Shown piece by piece: positions 1-11,128 of a DNA stretch of 64,000 nucleotides. The notes beneath the pieces are model-generated. The model was given only the letters and a program-made list of their open reading frames with translations, was not told where the DNA came from and did not search any database. Position numbers and translations under genes: made by a program. The stretch is from positions 347,019 to 411,018 of the forward strand of contig NZ_JAKPBU010000011.1 of NCBI RefSeq assembly GCF_022662495.1, given 5' to 3'. This DNA comes from Lysobacter sp. M2-1. GTDB taxonomy: Bacteria > Pseudomonadota > Gammaproteobacteria > Xanthomonadales > Xanthomonadaceae. Each line of letters starts with the position of its first letter. Within the stretch, counting starts at the first letter, position 1.

Positions 1-185
1 AACAGAAAGGTGTGGCCGTTCTCGTCGTCGTCGCCGTATTCCTCGTCCACTTCGGCGTGGGTGCGGAGTTTGCCCTTGTAGCGGACGATGCGCTCGCCCT
101 TCTTGATGGGTTCGATGGCGAAAACGCCATTGCCGTGGATCGGTGACAGACGGGCTTCGATCTTGTGCTTGCTGGTCTTGGGCAT
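1..185 (-). CDS. SET domain protein, 5' part only
   Basis: The first 61 codons of a gene that runs off the left edge. The protein begins MPKTSKHKIEARLSPIHGNG and continues with VFAIEPIKKGERIVRYKG, the start of a SET domain (the G-x-G-V-F-A... opening and the I-x-K-G-E-x-I strand). SET proteins usually transfer methyl groups from S-adenosylmethionine to lysine side chains; bacterial members are poorly characterised. The catalytic half (NHxCxPN motif) lies outside the window, so activity cannot be judged. It is transcribed away from the suf operon. An acidic stretch (EYGDDDENG) follows the opening motif. Confidence 0.75.
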   Translation of the reverse strand, partial: MPKTSKHKIEARLSPIHGNGVFAIEPIKKGERIVRYKGKLRTHAEVDEEYGDDDENGHTFL

Positions 186-409
186 GCCGGAGCGGAGGAG
201 GAAGGGAAGCGCATTGTCGCGGACTACGCGCGCGGATGCGAATCATCGCCGCCCGAACGGCTTCGGCCGCGAGTTTTCGACGCATCGGACCCGGCAGCAC
301 CGCAGTGAGAGCGGCCCTGGCCGCGATCTTTTTTTGCCTTTCGCCAGTGAACGAGGATCGGCAAAGCAGTCGCGACCAAGGCCGCTCCCACCGGTTCGGA
401 CGGCCCGGC
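186..409. repeat. Intergenic region with an inverted pair of REP-like hairpins
   Basis: The stretch 186-495 between the SET gene and the suf regulator holds no gene that I can support. Two REP-like copies face each other: a degenerate one near 308-331 (GAGCGGCCCTGGCCGCGATC) and a better one near 371-392 read on the minus strand (GTGGGAGCGGCCTTGGTCGC). Each can fold into a GC hairpin. The same family recurs at 21075-21165. The end of the region, 410-495, carries the suf promoter described separately. Confidence 0.6.
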
Positions 410-447
410 TTGAGCGCGCTTTCATTAAAGCGTACAATTTCGGTACG
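410..447 (+). promoter_or_regulatory. suf operon promoter with overlapping palindromic operator
   Basis: TTGAGC at 410-415 and TACAAT at 433-438 are separated by exactly 17 bases, a good sigma-70 promoter. Overlapping the -10 box and the expected start point is the inverted repeat CGTAC-N7-GTACG (431-447). An operator placed there would block polymerase, so it is the natural site for autorepression by the Rrf2-type regulator encoded 50 bases downstream. The promoter is read directly from sequence; the regulator assignment is inference. Confidence 0.65.
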
Positions 448-495
448 AATTGATATCCAGCCAGATTCCGCCCCCAGCGGCTTCGAGCCAAGACC

Positions 496-960
496 ATGCT
501 TCGCGTCACTAAACTCACCGATTACGCCACCGTCGTCCTCACCGTGCTCGCCGCCGAGCCCGATGCCGTGCTGAGCGCGGCCGGGTTGGCCGAGCGCGCC
601 GGGCTGGAGATCCCGACCGTGGCCAAGGTGCTCAAGCCGCTGGCCCAGGCCGGGCTGGTGGATGGTTTCCGCGGCGCCAGTGGCGGTTACCGGCTCGCAC
701 GCGACCCGGCTTCGATCAACCTGGTCGAGATCGTGGAAGCGATGGAAGGGCCGCTGGGCATGACCGAATGCAGCGTGCATGCCGGCGCCTGCGGCATCGA
801 AAGCTCCTGCGGCGTGCGTGCGAACTGGCGACGGATCAACGACGTGGTCGCCGATGCCCTGCGCGGCGTGAGCCTGGCCCAGATGCTGAACGACGTGCAC
901 CCGGCGCGGGCCGCGTCGCGCCCGGGCAAGGGCATTCCCGCCACCCTGGCGTCGGCATAA
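496..960 (+). CDS. SUF system Fe-S cluster assembly regulator, Rrf2 family
   Basis: A 154-residue Rrf2/IscR-type transcription factor. The N-terminal winged helix spans roughly residues 1-75, including the recognition-helix region around [17 protein letters not shown] and the wing ([11 protein letters not shown]). Three cysteines, C92, C99 and C105, match the spacing of the IscR cluster ligands, so it probably senses Fe-S status with a [2Fe-2S] cluster. It is the first gene of the suf operon, 11 bases before sufB, and its promoter carries a palindrome over the -10 box. Family members repress suf genes when clusters are plentiful. This is the type usually annotated as SUF system regulator rather than IscR. 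Confidence 0.92.
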   Translation: MLRVTKLTDYATVVLTVLAAEPDAVLSAAGLAERAGLEIPTVAKVLKPLAQAGLVDGFRGASGGYRLARDPASINLVEIVEAMEGPLGMTECSVHAGACGIESSCGVRANWRRINDVVADALRGVSLAQMLNDVHPARAASRPGKGIPATLASA

Positions 961-971
961 GGGAGGCGAGC

Positions 972-2414
<1,443 letters not shown>

Positions 2415-2415
2415 G

Positions 2416-2843
2416 ATGGCCGCCATCCCATCCTCGATCGCCCTGGGCGAAACCGACCTGGACCGGCTTCTGTCCGGACTAGACCCTCAACTGCATGCGC
2501 AGGCGCTGCGCTTCGTGCACGTACCCAACGGCGACATCCCACCGTCGCAGCCTGCGCCGGTGATGCTGTTCCGGGAAGACGAAGGCCTGACCTGCCTGCT
2601 GGCGGACGCCCCTGGCGACGAAAATCCCGATAGCGACGACCCGCAATGGGCGCAGATCACCCTGCGCGTGCACTCGAGCCTGTCGGCGGTCGGCCTGATC
2701 GCCGCGGTTTCCGCCGCACTCGCCCGGGAAGGCATCGCCTGCAACCCGGTATCCGCCTTCCACCACGATCACCTGTTCGTGCCGTGGCCGCGGCGCCACG
2801 ACGCCCTCGCTGCCCTCGCGCGGCTCCAAGCAAAGCAAACGAC

Positions 2844-2850
<7 letters not shown>
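2416..2850 (+). CDS. ACT domain protein (ACT_3/DUF2241-like) inside the suf operon
   Basis: A 144-residue protein placed between sufB and sufC. The C-terminal half, about residues 75-140, carries the recognisable block WAQITLRVHSSLSAVGLIAA followed by ALAREGIACNPVSAFHHDHL and FVPWPRRHDAL, which matches the small ACT_3 (DUF2241) family. ACT domains bind small ligands, often amino acids, and serve as sensors. There is no enzymatic domain attached. Its ATG is one base after the sufB stop and its TGA overlaps the sufC ATG, so it is co-translated with the scaffold genes. A role in cysteine or cluster sensing is only a guess from position. Confidence 0.8.
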
Positions 2851-3607
<757 letters not shown>

Positions 3608-3608
<1 letters not shown>

Positions 3609-4891
3609 TGAGCGCCCTGCTCGAATCGATCGCTGCGGGTTTCGAGGGCGATGGTGCGCGCCGCGCCGCGCTGGACGCCGCCCTGCGCGACGGCCTGCCG
3701 GGGCCACGCAGCGAAGCCTGGAAGTACACCTCGTTGCGGCCGCTGGAGCGGCGTTCGTTCGCGGTGCAGAAAATCGCCGTGCAGGAACCGGCTTCTGCGA
3801 TCGGGGCCGCACTGCTGTCGGATATCCCGTCGCCACGCCTGGTGTTCGTCAACGGCGTTCTCGACCTCGCTTACTCCGATATCGGCCATTTGCCGGATGG
3901 CGTCGAGCTGAATCCCCTGTCGGAGCTGCTGTCGCAGGGCACGCCGCGCGAAGTGAATTTCCTCGAGCGCCGGTTCGAACGCGCGGACGAGATTTTTGCC
4001 CGCCTCAATGCGGCGCTCGCGCGCGAAGGTGCGGTGCTGCGGATCGGGGAGAACGTGCGGATGGACCGGCCGCTCCACCTGGTCTTCATCGGCGCCCCGG
4101 CGGAGGCCGATATTGCCTGGCATGCACGACATCTGATCGAGCTGCGCCGCGGTGCGTCGGTCACGCTGGTCGAACACCATCGCGCACAGGCCGCGCATGC
4201 CAACCTCGGCAACGCGCTGACCCACGTGCACCTCGCCGCCGGGGCAACGCTGGTGCATGCACGTATCCAGGACGAGGCCGCCGCAGCGACCCTGTTCACT
4301 CGGACCGACGCAGCTCTGGCACGCGGCGCGCACTACCGGCGCTTCGACCTCGAACTGGGGGCCGGGCTGTCGCGCCATGAGCTGAACGTGCGCCTGGAAG
4401 GCGAAGGCGCACGCCTTTCCGCCAATGGCGTCCTGCTCGGCGACGCGCGCCGGCATCTGGATACCAGGCTGGACATCGAACACATCGCCCGGGACACGTC
4501 CTGCGATCTGCTTTGGCGCGGACTTGCGGCCGATCGCTCACGCGCCGCGTTCCACGGGGGCATCACGATCCGCGCCGGGGCCGATGGCAGCGATGCCAAC
4601 CTCTCGAACAAGAACCTGCTGTTGTCCGAAGGCGCCGAGATCGACAGCCAGCCGGTGCTCGAGATCCATGCCGACGAAGTCAAGGCGGCGCATGGGGCCA
4701 CCGTGGGTCAACTGGACCCGGGCACGCTGTTCTATCTGCGCTCGCGCGGCCTGCCCGAGCGCGAGGCACGCCAGCTGCTGACGGCAGCTTTCTGCCGGGA
4801 AACCGTAGCAGGCGCAGCGGACGCCGGGCTTCGCGCATTGCTGGAGGGGACGCTCGATCAAGCCCTCTCACGGCTGGGGCAGGCGGCATGA
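3608..4891 (+). CDS. sufD: Fe-S cluster assembly protein SufD
   Basis: SufD, 427 residues, paralogue and partner of SufB in the cytoplasmic scaffold; it is needed for iron acquisition by the complex. The N-terminal SEAWKYTSLRPLERR stretch and the C-terminal HGATVGQLDPGTLFYLRSRG segment are diagnostic. The start ATG overlaps the sufC stop (TGATG), and the sufS ATG overlaps the sufD stop (ATGA), indicating translational coupling of the whole block. Confidence 0.96.
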
Positions 4892-6165
4892 CTTCGTTTG
4901 CCGGTCAGCCGCAAGCCCGACCCCAGGCGCAGACAGGAAGTCCAGCGGCAACGATCGATTGGGCGCGCGTGCGCGCCGACTTCCCGCTGCTCCAACGCGA
5001 GGTCAACGGCAAGCCGCTGCTGTATTTCGACAGCGCCAACACGGGACAGAAGCCGGCCAGCGTGATCGAGACGGTCGACATGTTTTACCGGCGCCATAAC
5101 GCCAATGTCAGCCGCGCCGTGCATACGCTTGGCAGCGAAGCCACCGAAGCCTACGAGGCTGCACGCGCGAAGCTCGCGAGCTTCACCAACGTGCGCGCCG
5201 ACGACCTGATCCTGTGCAGCGGCACAACGTTCGCCATCAACCTGGTGGCGTATTCGTGGGCGTTGCCGCGGCTCGGGCCCGGCGACACCATCTTGCTCAC
5301 GCGGATGGAGCACCATGCCAACATCGTTCCATGGCAACTGGTCGCCGCGCGCACCGGCGTCACGATCAAGGTCGCGGAGATCACGCCGGAAGGCGCGCTC
5401 GACCTGGATGCGCTGTACGCCGCGCTGACCCCCGATGTGAAGCTGCTCGGCCTGGCGCATGTCTCCAACGTGCTCGGCACCGTCAACCCGGTGCGCGAGA
5501 TCTGCCGCGAAGCCAGGCGCCGCGGCATCGTCACGGTGGTCGACGGTTCGCAGGCGCTGCCGCATATGCCCGTGGATATCGCCGCGATCGGCAGCGACTT
5601 CTACGCCTTCACCGGGCACAAGATGTGCGGTCCGACCGGGACGGGCGTGCTGTGGGCGCGGCGCGAGCACCTCGACGCGATGCCTCCGTTCTTGGGCGGC
5701 GGCGAGATGATCAAGGAGGTGCGCTTCGATGGCACCGTGTTCAACGATGCACCGCACAAGTTCGAGGCCGGAACGCCGAACATCGCCGGGCACATTGGCC
5801 TGGGGGCGGCGGTCGACTATCTGTCGTCGCTCGGGATGGCCAACGTCGCCGCGCGCGAGGCCGAGCTGCTCGCCCACTTCCAGGAGGAGCTGCGTGCGGT
5901 GGAGGGCCTGCGCATCATCGGCACCGCGCCGGCCAAGGCGGCGGTGGTCAGCTTCCTGCTCGAGGGCACGCACGCGCACGACCTGGCCACCCTGCTCGAT
6001 CTGGAGGGCGTGGCGGTCCGCTCGGGACACCACTGCGCGCACCCGCTCATGCAGTTCTTCGGCGTGGCGGCCACCTGCCGGGCTTCGCTGGCCTTCTACA
6101 ATACGCATGAGGAAGTCGAGCGCTTCATCGCCGCCCTGCACAAGGTGCGCAAGCTGCTAGGCTGA
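4888..6165 (+). CDS. sufS: Cysteine desulfurase SufS
   Basis: Group II cysteine desulfurase of 425 residues that takes sulfur from cysteine and passes it to the Suf scaffold. The PLP lysine is K245 (FTGHKMCGPTG), the PLP-binding aspartate D219 (VDGSQ), the cofactor-stacking histidine lies in EHHAN (141-145), and the persulfide cysteine is C383 in RSGHHCAHPLM. The first 22 residues are a proline/glutamine-rich extension. No sufE or sufU follows; the sulfur acceptor must be encoded elsewhere. Start overlaps the sufD stop. Confidence 0.96.
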   Translation: MTSFAGQPQARPQAQTGSPAATIDWARVRADFPLLQREVNGKPLLYFDSANTGQKPASVIETVDMFYRRHNANVSRAVHTLGSEATEAYEAARAKLASFTNVRADDLILCSGTTFAINLVAYSWALPRLGPGDTILLTRMEHHANIVPWQLVAARTGVTIKVAEITPEGALDLDALYAALTPDVKLLGLAHVSNVLGTVNPVREICREARRRGIVTVVDGSQALPHMPVDIAAIGSDFYAFTGHKMCGPTGTGVLWARREHLDAMPPFLGGGEMIKEVRFDGTVFNDAPHKFEAGTPNIAGHIGLGAAVDYLSSLGMANVAAREAELLAHFQEELRAVEGLRIIGTAPAKAAVVSFLLEGTHAHDLATLLDLEGVAVRSGHHCAHPLMQFFGVAATCRASLAFYNTHEEVERFIAALHKVRKLLG

Positions 6166-6192
6166 CACGGACCGCACCGGGGAACGGCCGCC

Positions 6193-6447
6193 ATGACCGA
6201 TGCAACCGAACTGGATCTGCTGCGCGAGATCCGCGACAACCAGCGCGAGGCGTTGCGCCTGCAGCAGGAGCACATCGATCTGTACCAGCGACATCTGGAA
6301 CGCGCCGAACGCATCAACGCCCGCGCCGAGGCGTTGCAGCAGCGCGCCGGCAAGGCGCTGCGGTTCATCCTCGTGGTCGCGATTCCGCTGGTGGTCCTGC
6401 TGCTGGCACTGATGCTCTGGCCTTATCTGTCCGCTCTGATCCGATGA
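6193..6447 (+). CDS. Small coiled-coil protein with C-terminal membrane anchor
   Basis: An 84-residue protein I do not recognise by name. Residues about 5-55 are charged and helical (LLREIRDNQREALRLQQEH, LERAERINARAEALQQR), predicted coiled coil. Residues about 57-78 (FILVVAIPLVVLLLALMLWP) form one membrane helix, with only a few residues after it, so it should be tail-anchored with the coil in the cytoplasm. It lies 27 bases after sufS and its stop overlaps the next ATG, so it is part of the suf transcription unit. Function unknown. Confidence 0.7.
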   Translation: MTDATELDLLREIRDNQREALRLQQEHIDLYQRHLERAERINARAEALQQRAGKALRFILVVAIPLVVLLLALMLWPYLSALIR

Positions 6448-6971
6448 CCGCTCCGCTTTCCTTTCGCGCCGCCACCGCCGGCGACGTCCCCATACTTGTC
6501 GCGCTGGTGACTTCCGCCTACCGCGGCGAAACCAGCCGTCAGGGCTGGACCACCGAAGCCAATATCCTCGACGGCGAACGCATCGATCCGGACGTGTTGC
6601 TGCGCGACATCGAGCGCCCGCGCAGCCGGGTGATCGTGGCCGAACGCGACGGACGGATGCTGGCCTGCGTCCACGTGGCCGACGAAGGCGGCGCCGGCTA
6701 CCTGGGCATGTTCTCGGTGCAGCCCGAGCTGCAGGGCGGCGGGCTCGGCAAGCAGCTCATGGCCGAGGCCGAACGCGTGGTGCGGGACGAGTGGGGATTG
6801 CCGGTCATGCGCATGACCGTGATCGACCTGCGCGAGGAACTGATCGCCTTCTACGAGCGGCGCGGCTACCACCGCACCGGAATCACCAAGCCGTTTCCCT
6901 ATGGCGATCCGCGTTTCGGCATCCCCAGACGCGACGACCTGCGTTTCGAAATCCTCGAAAAACCGCTCTAG
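6444..6971 (+). CDS. GNAT family N-acetyltransferase
   Basis: A 175-residue GNAT fold enzyme. The acetyl-CoA pyrophosphate loop is QGGGLGKQLMAEAERVV (about residues 96-112) following LGMFSVQPEL, and the C-terminal YERRGYHRTG strand-loop is present. Substrate unknown. The ATG overlaps the stop of the small membrane protein (ATGA), so it is translated with the distal part of the suf operon. The link to Fe-S assembly is positional only. Confidence 0.85.
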   Translation: MTAPLSFRAATAGDVPILVALVTSAYRGETSRQGWTTEANILDGERIDPDVLLRDIERPRSRVIVAERDGRMLACVHVADEGGAGYLGMFSVQPELQGGGLGKQLMAEAERVVRDEWGLPVMRMTVIDLREELIAFYERRGYHRTGITKPFPYGDPRFGIPRRDDLRFEILEKPL

Positions 6972-6991
6972 GACTGTCCGCCCCATCCGCC

Positions 6992-7315
6992 ATGCCCGAC
7001 TGGATCCGCGTCTGCGCCACCTCCGAACTGCTTCCGGGCGAAACCAAAGTCGCCTGGGATGGGGACACGCCGATCCTGGTGTTCAACTACGACGGCGACT
7101 ACTACGCGCTGGAAGACCGCTGCAGCCACGAGGACTTCGAACTGTCCTCTGGCCCGTTCGATGCGGAGGAAGCGACCATCGAATGCGTATTGCACGGGTC
7201 GAAGTTCGACGTGCGGGACGGCCGCGCCCTCAATGCGCCTGCCTATGCGCCGGTAGCGAAGTTTCCGGTGCGGGTCGAAGACGGCGTCGTCTGGACGCGC
7301 GACGACCGGGGTTAA
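6992..7315 (+). CDS. Rieske-type [2Fe-2S] ferredoxin
   Basis: A 107-residue stand-alone Rieske protein. The cluster ligands are all visible: C44 and H46 in CSHEDFELSSG, C65 and H68 in CVLHGSKFD, giving the C-x-H and C-x2-H pairs. It resembles the ferredoxin subunit of non-heme oxygenase systems and of NirD-like proteins, but no oxygenase is nearby. The position at the end of a suf operon is seen in relatives and suggests it is an electron donor or a client of the Suf system. Start chosen at the ATG with MPDWIRVCAT; the longer open frame upstream overlaps the GNAT. Confidence 0.9.
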   Translation: MPDWIRVCATSELLPGETKVAWDGDTPILVFNYDGDYYALEDRCSHEDFELSSGPFDAEEATIECVLHGSKFDVRDGRALNAPAYAPVAKFPVRVEDGVVWTRDDRG

Positions 7316-7366
7316 TACAGCCTGGCCCGCAGAAAGCAAGGAAAATTGGCGTATTCATGTTGTAAC

Positions 7367-7385
7367 TGCGAATAGTTCTCATTAA
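7367..7385 (+). promoter_or_regulatory. Putative Fur box before siderophore receptor
   Basis: TGCGAATAGTTCTCATTAA lies 51 bases before the receptor ATG. It resembles proteobacterial Fur sites containing the half-site motif TCTCATT preceded by an AATAGT/AATGAT-like half. Iron-replete Fur would repress the receptor gene from here. The match is by eye; a position-weight scan was not possible. Confidence 0.55.
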
Positions 7386-7436
7386 TATTTCCGGTGCTGC
7401 AGCCCTGCTGCCCTATCGAATCGACCGGAACCATCT

Positions 7437-9602
7437 ATGCGTCCATCCGCCCTATCGGCCGCCCCGCTGGCGGCCGCCCTCGCCTCCCTGCTCGCCGCCC
7501 CCGTCTTCGCGCAAACCGGTCCCGCCGCATCCGCCGCGACGCCGGCCGCCGATAGCGCCGACCCGCAGCGCGAACCGACCGATCTGGACGGTGTCGAGGT
7601 CATCGGCAAGGTCGACTACGGTTACGTGCAGAAGCGCAGCCGGTCTGCCACGAAGACCGATACCGACCTGCAGGACGTTCCGCAGGCAGTGACGGTCGTG
7701 ACCCAGGACCTGATCAGGGACCAGGCGATGCAGAACCTGGCCGACGTGGTCCGCTACGTTCCTGGCGCGACGATGGCGCAGGGTGAAGGCAATCGCGACA
7801 CTCCCGTGCTGCGCGGCAACGCGTCCACCGCCGACATGTTCGTCGATGGCATCCGCGACGACACCCAGTATTTCCGCGATCTCTACAACATCGAACGCGT
7901 CGAGGCGCTGAAAGGCCCGAACGCAATGATCTTTGGGCGCGGCGGCAGCGGCGGCGTGCTCAACCGGGTAAGCAAGCAGGCCGACTGGGAAACCGTGCGC
8001 GGACTCGACCTGCAGTTCGGCTCCTGGAACAAGCGCCGCATCGCCGGCGACTTCGGTCAGGCGATGAGCGACGGGGCCGCATTCCGTGTAACCGGCATGT
8101 TCGAGGACTCGGAGAGCTACCGCGACGGTTACCAGGCGCAGCGCTGGGGTATCAATCCAACGTTCGCCTTCGCCCCCGGCGAAAACACGACGATCAGGCT
8201 GGGCTACGAGCATTTCGAGGACGAGCGCGTGGCCGACCGCGGCGTACCGTCTTCGCCGACGATGTTCAACGGCCGCCGCTTGCCGGTCGAAACCGATCCG
8301 TCCACCTTCTTCGGCGACCCGGATCGCAGCCCGGTCACCGCCGACGTCGATGCCTTCAGCGCGCTGGTCGACCACGACTTCGGCAACGGCCTCAGCCTGC
8401 GCAACAGCACCCGCATCGCCGATTACGACAAGTTCTACCAGAACGTGTATGCCGGTGGGCCGATTTCCTTCGACGCCAGCGGCGCGCCTCTGGCAGATAT
8501 CCGCGCGTACAACAACGCCACCGTGCGCGAGAACGTTTTCAACCAGACCGACTTCGTCTGGAAGGTCGACGGCGGCGTCAAGCATACGCTGCTGTTCGGC
8601 GCCGAGCTGGGCCGGCAGGAGACCGACAATCTGCGCCAGACCGGGTATTTCGGCGCCACGGGATCGACGGTCACGTCGGTGCTGGTGCCCTTCGCCAATC
8701 CACGCTACACCGGCCCGCTCGAGTTTCGACAGAGCGACACCGACGCCGACAACCATACTGTTGCCAAGGTCGCTGCCGTCTATCTGCAGGACCAGATCGA
8801 ACTCACGCCGCATTGGCAGGCCGTGATCGGCGTGCGCTACGACCGCTTCGACATCGATTTCCGCAACAACCGCAGCGGCGAGACGCTGGCGGCCACGGAT
8901 AACCTGTTCTCGCCGCGCGTCGGCCTGGTTTACAAGCCGGTCGAGCCCGTATCGCTGTATGCGAGCTACAGCATGACCCACCTGCCCCGCTCTGGGGAGC
9001 AGATGACATCGCTCAGCGAGAGCAACCGCGCCTTCGACCCCGAGGAGTTCCGCAACTACGAGATTGGCGCGAAATGGGAAGTCGTTCCCGGCCTTTCCCT
9101 GACCGCTGCGGCCTACCGCCTGCAACGCAAGAACGTCATCGCACCGGATCCCGACGACGCGACCCGCTCGATCCTGATCGACGGCCAGCGCATCAGGGGG
9201 CTGGAAATCGGCCTGGCCGGCAACATCACCGAAGCCTGGAGCGTGATGGGCGGCTACGCCTGGCAGGAAGGCGACATCCCCGACAGCGACCTGGAGCCCG
9301 CGCAGCTGCCCAAACAAACCGCTTCGCTCTGGAACCGCTACGACTTCAATCAGCGTTGGGGGATCGGCCTGGGCGCGTTCTATCGTGGCGACATCTTCGC
9401 GTCCACCAGCAATGAGGTCGTGGTCAAGGGTTACACCCGCTACGACGCGGCGGTGTTCTTCGACATCAGTCCGACCATCGGCCTGCAGCTCAATCTGGAG
9501 AACGTGTTCGACAAGGAGTATTTCGTCTCGGCGCACAACGACAACAACATCACGCCAGGATCGCCGCGCGCAGCCTACCTGAGCGCACGCTTCAGGTTCT
9601 GA
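7437..9602 (+). CDS. TonB-dependent siderophore receptor
   Basis: A 721-residue outer-membrane beta-barrel with a cleavable signal peptide (probable cut after A25, PVFA-Q). The plug domain covers about residues 60-175, with DLQDVPQAVTVV, DIRY-like DVVRYVPGA, and FVDGIRDDTQYFRDLYNIER followed by LKGPNAMIFGRGGSGGVLNR. The barrel follows and ends in aromatic ARFRF, as needed for outer-membrane insertion. The DxxYFRDLYNIERVEALKGP pattern fits the ferrichrome/catecholate class (FhuA/Fiu-like). A Fur box lies upstream and a hairpin terminator downstream, so it is likely a single iron-repressed gene. Ligand cannot be told from sequence. Confidence 0.93.
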   Translation: MRPSALSAAPLAAALASLLAAPVFAQTGPAASAATPAADSADPQREPTDLDGVEVIGKVDYGYVQKRSRSATKTDTDLQDVPQAVTVVTQDLIRDQAMQNLADVVRYVPGATMAQGEGNRDTPVLRGNASTADMFVDGIRDDTQYFRDLYNIERVEALKGPNAMIFGRGGSGGVLNRVSKQADWETVRGLDLQFGSWNKRRIAGDFGQAMSDGAAFRVTGMFEDSESYRDGYQAQRWGINPTFAFAPGENTTIRLGYEHFEDERVADRGVPSSPTMFNGRRLPVETDPSTFFGDPDRSPVTADVDAFSALVDHDFGNGLSLRNSTRIADYDKFYQNVYAGGPISFDASGAPLADIRAYNNATVRENVFNQTDFVWKVDGGVKHTLLFGAELGRQETDNLRQTGYFGATGSTVTSVLVPFANPRYTGPLEFRQSDTDADNHTVAKVAAVYLQDQIELTPHWQAVIGVRYDRFDIDFRNNRSGETLAATDNLFSPRVGLVYKPVEPVSLYASYSMTHLPRSGEQMTSLSESNRAFDPEEFRNYEIGAKWEVVPGLSLTAAAYRLQRKNVIAPDPDDATRSILIDGQRIRGLEIGLAGNITEAWSVMGGYAWQEGDIPDSDLEPAQLPKQTASLWNRYDFNQRWGIGLGAFYRGDIFASTSNEVVVKGYTRYDAAVFFDISPTIGLQLNLENVFDKEYFVSAHNDNNITPGSPRAAYLSARFRF

Positions 9603-9618
9603 GCCTCATCCGATCGTT

Positions 9619-9664
9619 GGCCGCCGATCCGCAACGGGGGTCCGTGAGATCGGCGGCCTTGTTT
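9619..9664 (+). terminator. Rho-independent terminator after the siderophore receptor
   Basis: GGCCGCCGATC (9619-9629) pairs perfectly with GATCGGCGGCC (9648-9658) across an 18-base loop and is followed by TTGTTTG. It lies 17 bases after the receptor stop. The remaining stretch 9665-9880 shows nothing I can assign. Confidence 0.7.
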
Positions 9665-9880
9665 GTCATGGGTGAGTCGCCCATGTCTGCAACATCGCCG
9701 CTTCCACCTGGCCTGCTTCGGCCCCCCTTTCCCGGCATCACCGCCGGAATGCGCCGGCGCTGGTGTGCTTTACCGACCGCGCGCCGGTTGCACGGGCGCA
9801 GGGCGGGATCGCGCGCATCGACCTGGCGTTTTCCCCGACGGCGACGGCCCGCACTACGTCAGGTCATCGCACGATCGGCG

Positions 9881-10477
9881 CTACGTCCTCGACCGCAACC
9901 GGATCAGCAGCGCCTCGCCTGCCCCCTCCAGCACACAGCGCCGGCGTATGTCGCGAGCCTGCAGCAGCGCGGTGTCGCCGGCCTGCAGATGGGCCCCGTC
10001 ATCACGTCCATCGAATCCGGCGTGTCCTGACAGCATATGCACCGCCCAGGTTTCGCCAGGATCGATGAACACCACCATCGCGCCGACCATCGGCCGATGC
10101 CAGAGCTGGGCGTCGACCGCGTCGCGGCGCCACATCAGATTGAAGTCCGTCGTCGGCCCGTCGATCAGCTCACCCGTCACCCCGGCTTGGCCTTCGAAGC
10201 GGATGCTGGCATGCGGGGGCAGCAGTTCGCGAACCTCCCCTGATTCGAACCGCAGACACAGCCCGTTGCCGCTGAGCAGCACCAGCTCGCGATCCACGCC
10301 AGGGAATCGGGAGAACGCCGCATCGCGTTCGATCTCGGCGATCGACAACCGCCATATCCACGCGTCGTTGTCGGGAAATCGCACGATCTCCCGGGTCCAG
10401 CCCAATCCGTTCTTCCAGCGCACGCGCTGGTACTCGTTGGCGGCGATCACGCGGATGTCGGCGTGCTGCGTCTGCAT
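9881..10477 (-). CDS. HutD/Ves family cupin-like protein
   Basis: A 198-residue member of the HutD/Ves family, a two-cupin-like fold with unclear function, sometimes linked to histidine use or cold/environment stress. The N-terminal signature VRWKNGLGWTREIVRFP and WRLSIAEIERDAAFSRFPGV, and the VLLSGNGLCLRF strand, are typical. The start was placed at MQTQHADIRVIAANEYQ because the open frame upstream is low-complexity and unlike the family. No hut genes are nearby, so a histidine role is not supported here. Confidence 0.85.
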   Translation of the reverse strand: MQTQHADIRVIAANEYQRVRWKNGLGWTREIVRFPDNDAWIWRLSIAEIERDAAFSRFPGVDRELVLLSGNGLCLRFESGEVRELLPPHASIRFEGQAGVTGELIDGPTTDFNLMWRRDAVDAQLWHRPMVGAMVVFIDPGETWAVHMLSGHAGFDGRDDGAHLQAGDTALLQARDIRRRCVLEGAGEALLIRLRSRT

Positions 10478-10622
10478 AACGAAAGTGTAGCGAGGTGCCG
10501 CCCGGCCGCGCTTCCCTGCCGGCCGGACAGCGTACGTCCCTGTCGGGCCCTCCGGCCCCTCTCCTGTGAAGCATCCTGCTTCGCAACGGCCGGGCCGCCT
10601 CCGTGCGTCCGGCCGAAGTCGG

Positions 10623-10952
10623 TCAGCGGCCAGCGACCTTCTTGACCGGCGCGCGGGTGGCCGGGGTACGGGTGGCCGGTGCGCCACCGACGGCGATGCG
10701 GTCGCGGTTCTTCTCGACCGTCTTCAGGCCGATGCCCTTGACCTGCGCGAGTTGCTCGGGGCTCTTGAACGCGCCGTTCTGCTTGCGGTAGGCGACGATG
10801 GCTTCGGCCTTGGCCGGGCCGACGTTCAGCAGCACCCGATCGATGGTGGCGGCGTCGGCGGTGTTGATGTTGACCTTCTCGGCCGCGAAGGCGTTGCCGG
10901 CCAGGGCCAGTGCAAGCAGCAGCGAATGGGTCATCAGCTTGATCGATTTCAT
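10623..10952 (-). CDS. ComEA-like helix-hairpin-helix DNA-binding protein
   Basis: A 109-residue secreted protein: signal peptide over residues 1-24 (LLLALALAGNAFA), then one ComEA-type helix-hairpin-helix domain beginning VNINTADAATIDRVL and ending VKGIGLKTVEKNR. Single-domain ComEA proteins bind incoming DNA in the periplasm during natural transformation, pulling it through the outer membrane with help from type IV pili; pilT and pilU are in this same window. The tail is rich in Thr, Pro and Arg (ATRTPATRAPVKK), probably extra DNA contact. Start chosen at MKSIKLMTHS, where the signal peptide begins. Confidence 0.88.
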   Translation of the reverse strand: MKSIKLMTHSLLLALALAGNAFAAEKVNINTADAATIDRVLLNVGPAKAEAIVAYRKQNGAFKSPEQLAQVKGIGLKTVEKNRDRIAVGGAPATRTPATRAPVKKVAGR

Positions 10953-11128
10953 GACGGTGTCCTTGTCGTTGGTGGATTCATGTCCTGGGTTGGCCGGCTG
11001 CCATGTTGTGGGCCGGCATGCGCAGTGTGCTGCGCGCACCAGGTCCGGGGCATCGGTTCACATGGCGGAATTGGCAGGAAAAGTCCGCGGGGCGGCCTAG
11101 GAAAACTCCGAGCAAACGGGGCCGGCGC

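Noticed and set aside
7452..9536. Long minus-strand open frame (694 codons) opposite the siderophore receptor
   Set aside because: It is the antisense shadow of a high-GC gene; composition is rich in Val, Ala, Arg and His and no domain is visible, while the plus strand encodes a complete receptor.
9663..9880. Possible gene remnant between the receptor terminator and the HutD gene
   Set aside because: Several frames are open but none shows a start with ribosome site or a recognisable motif.
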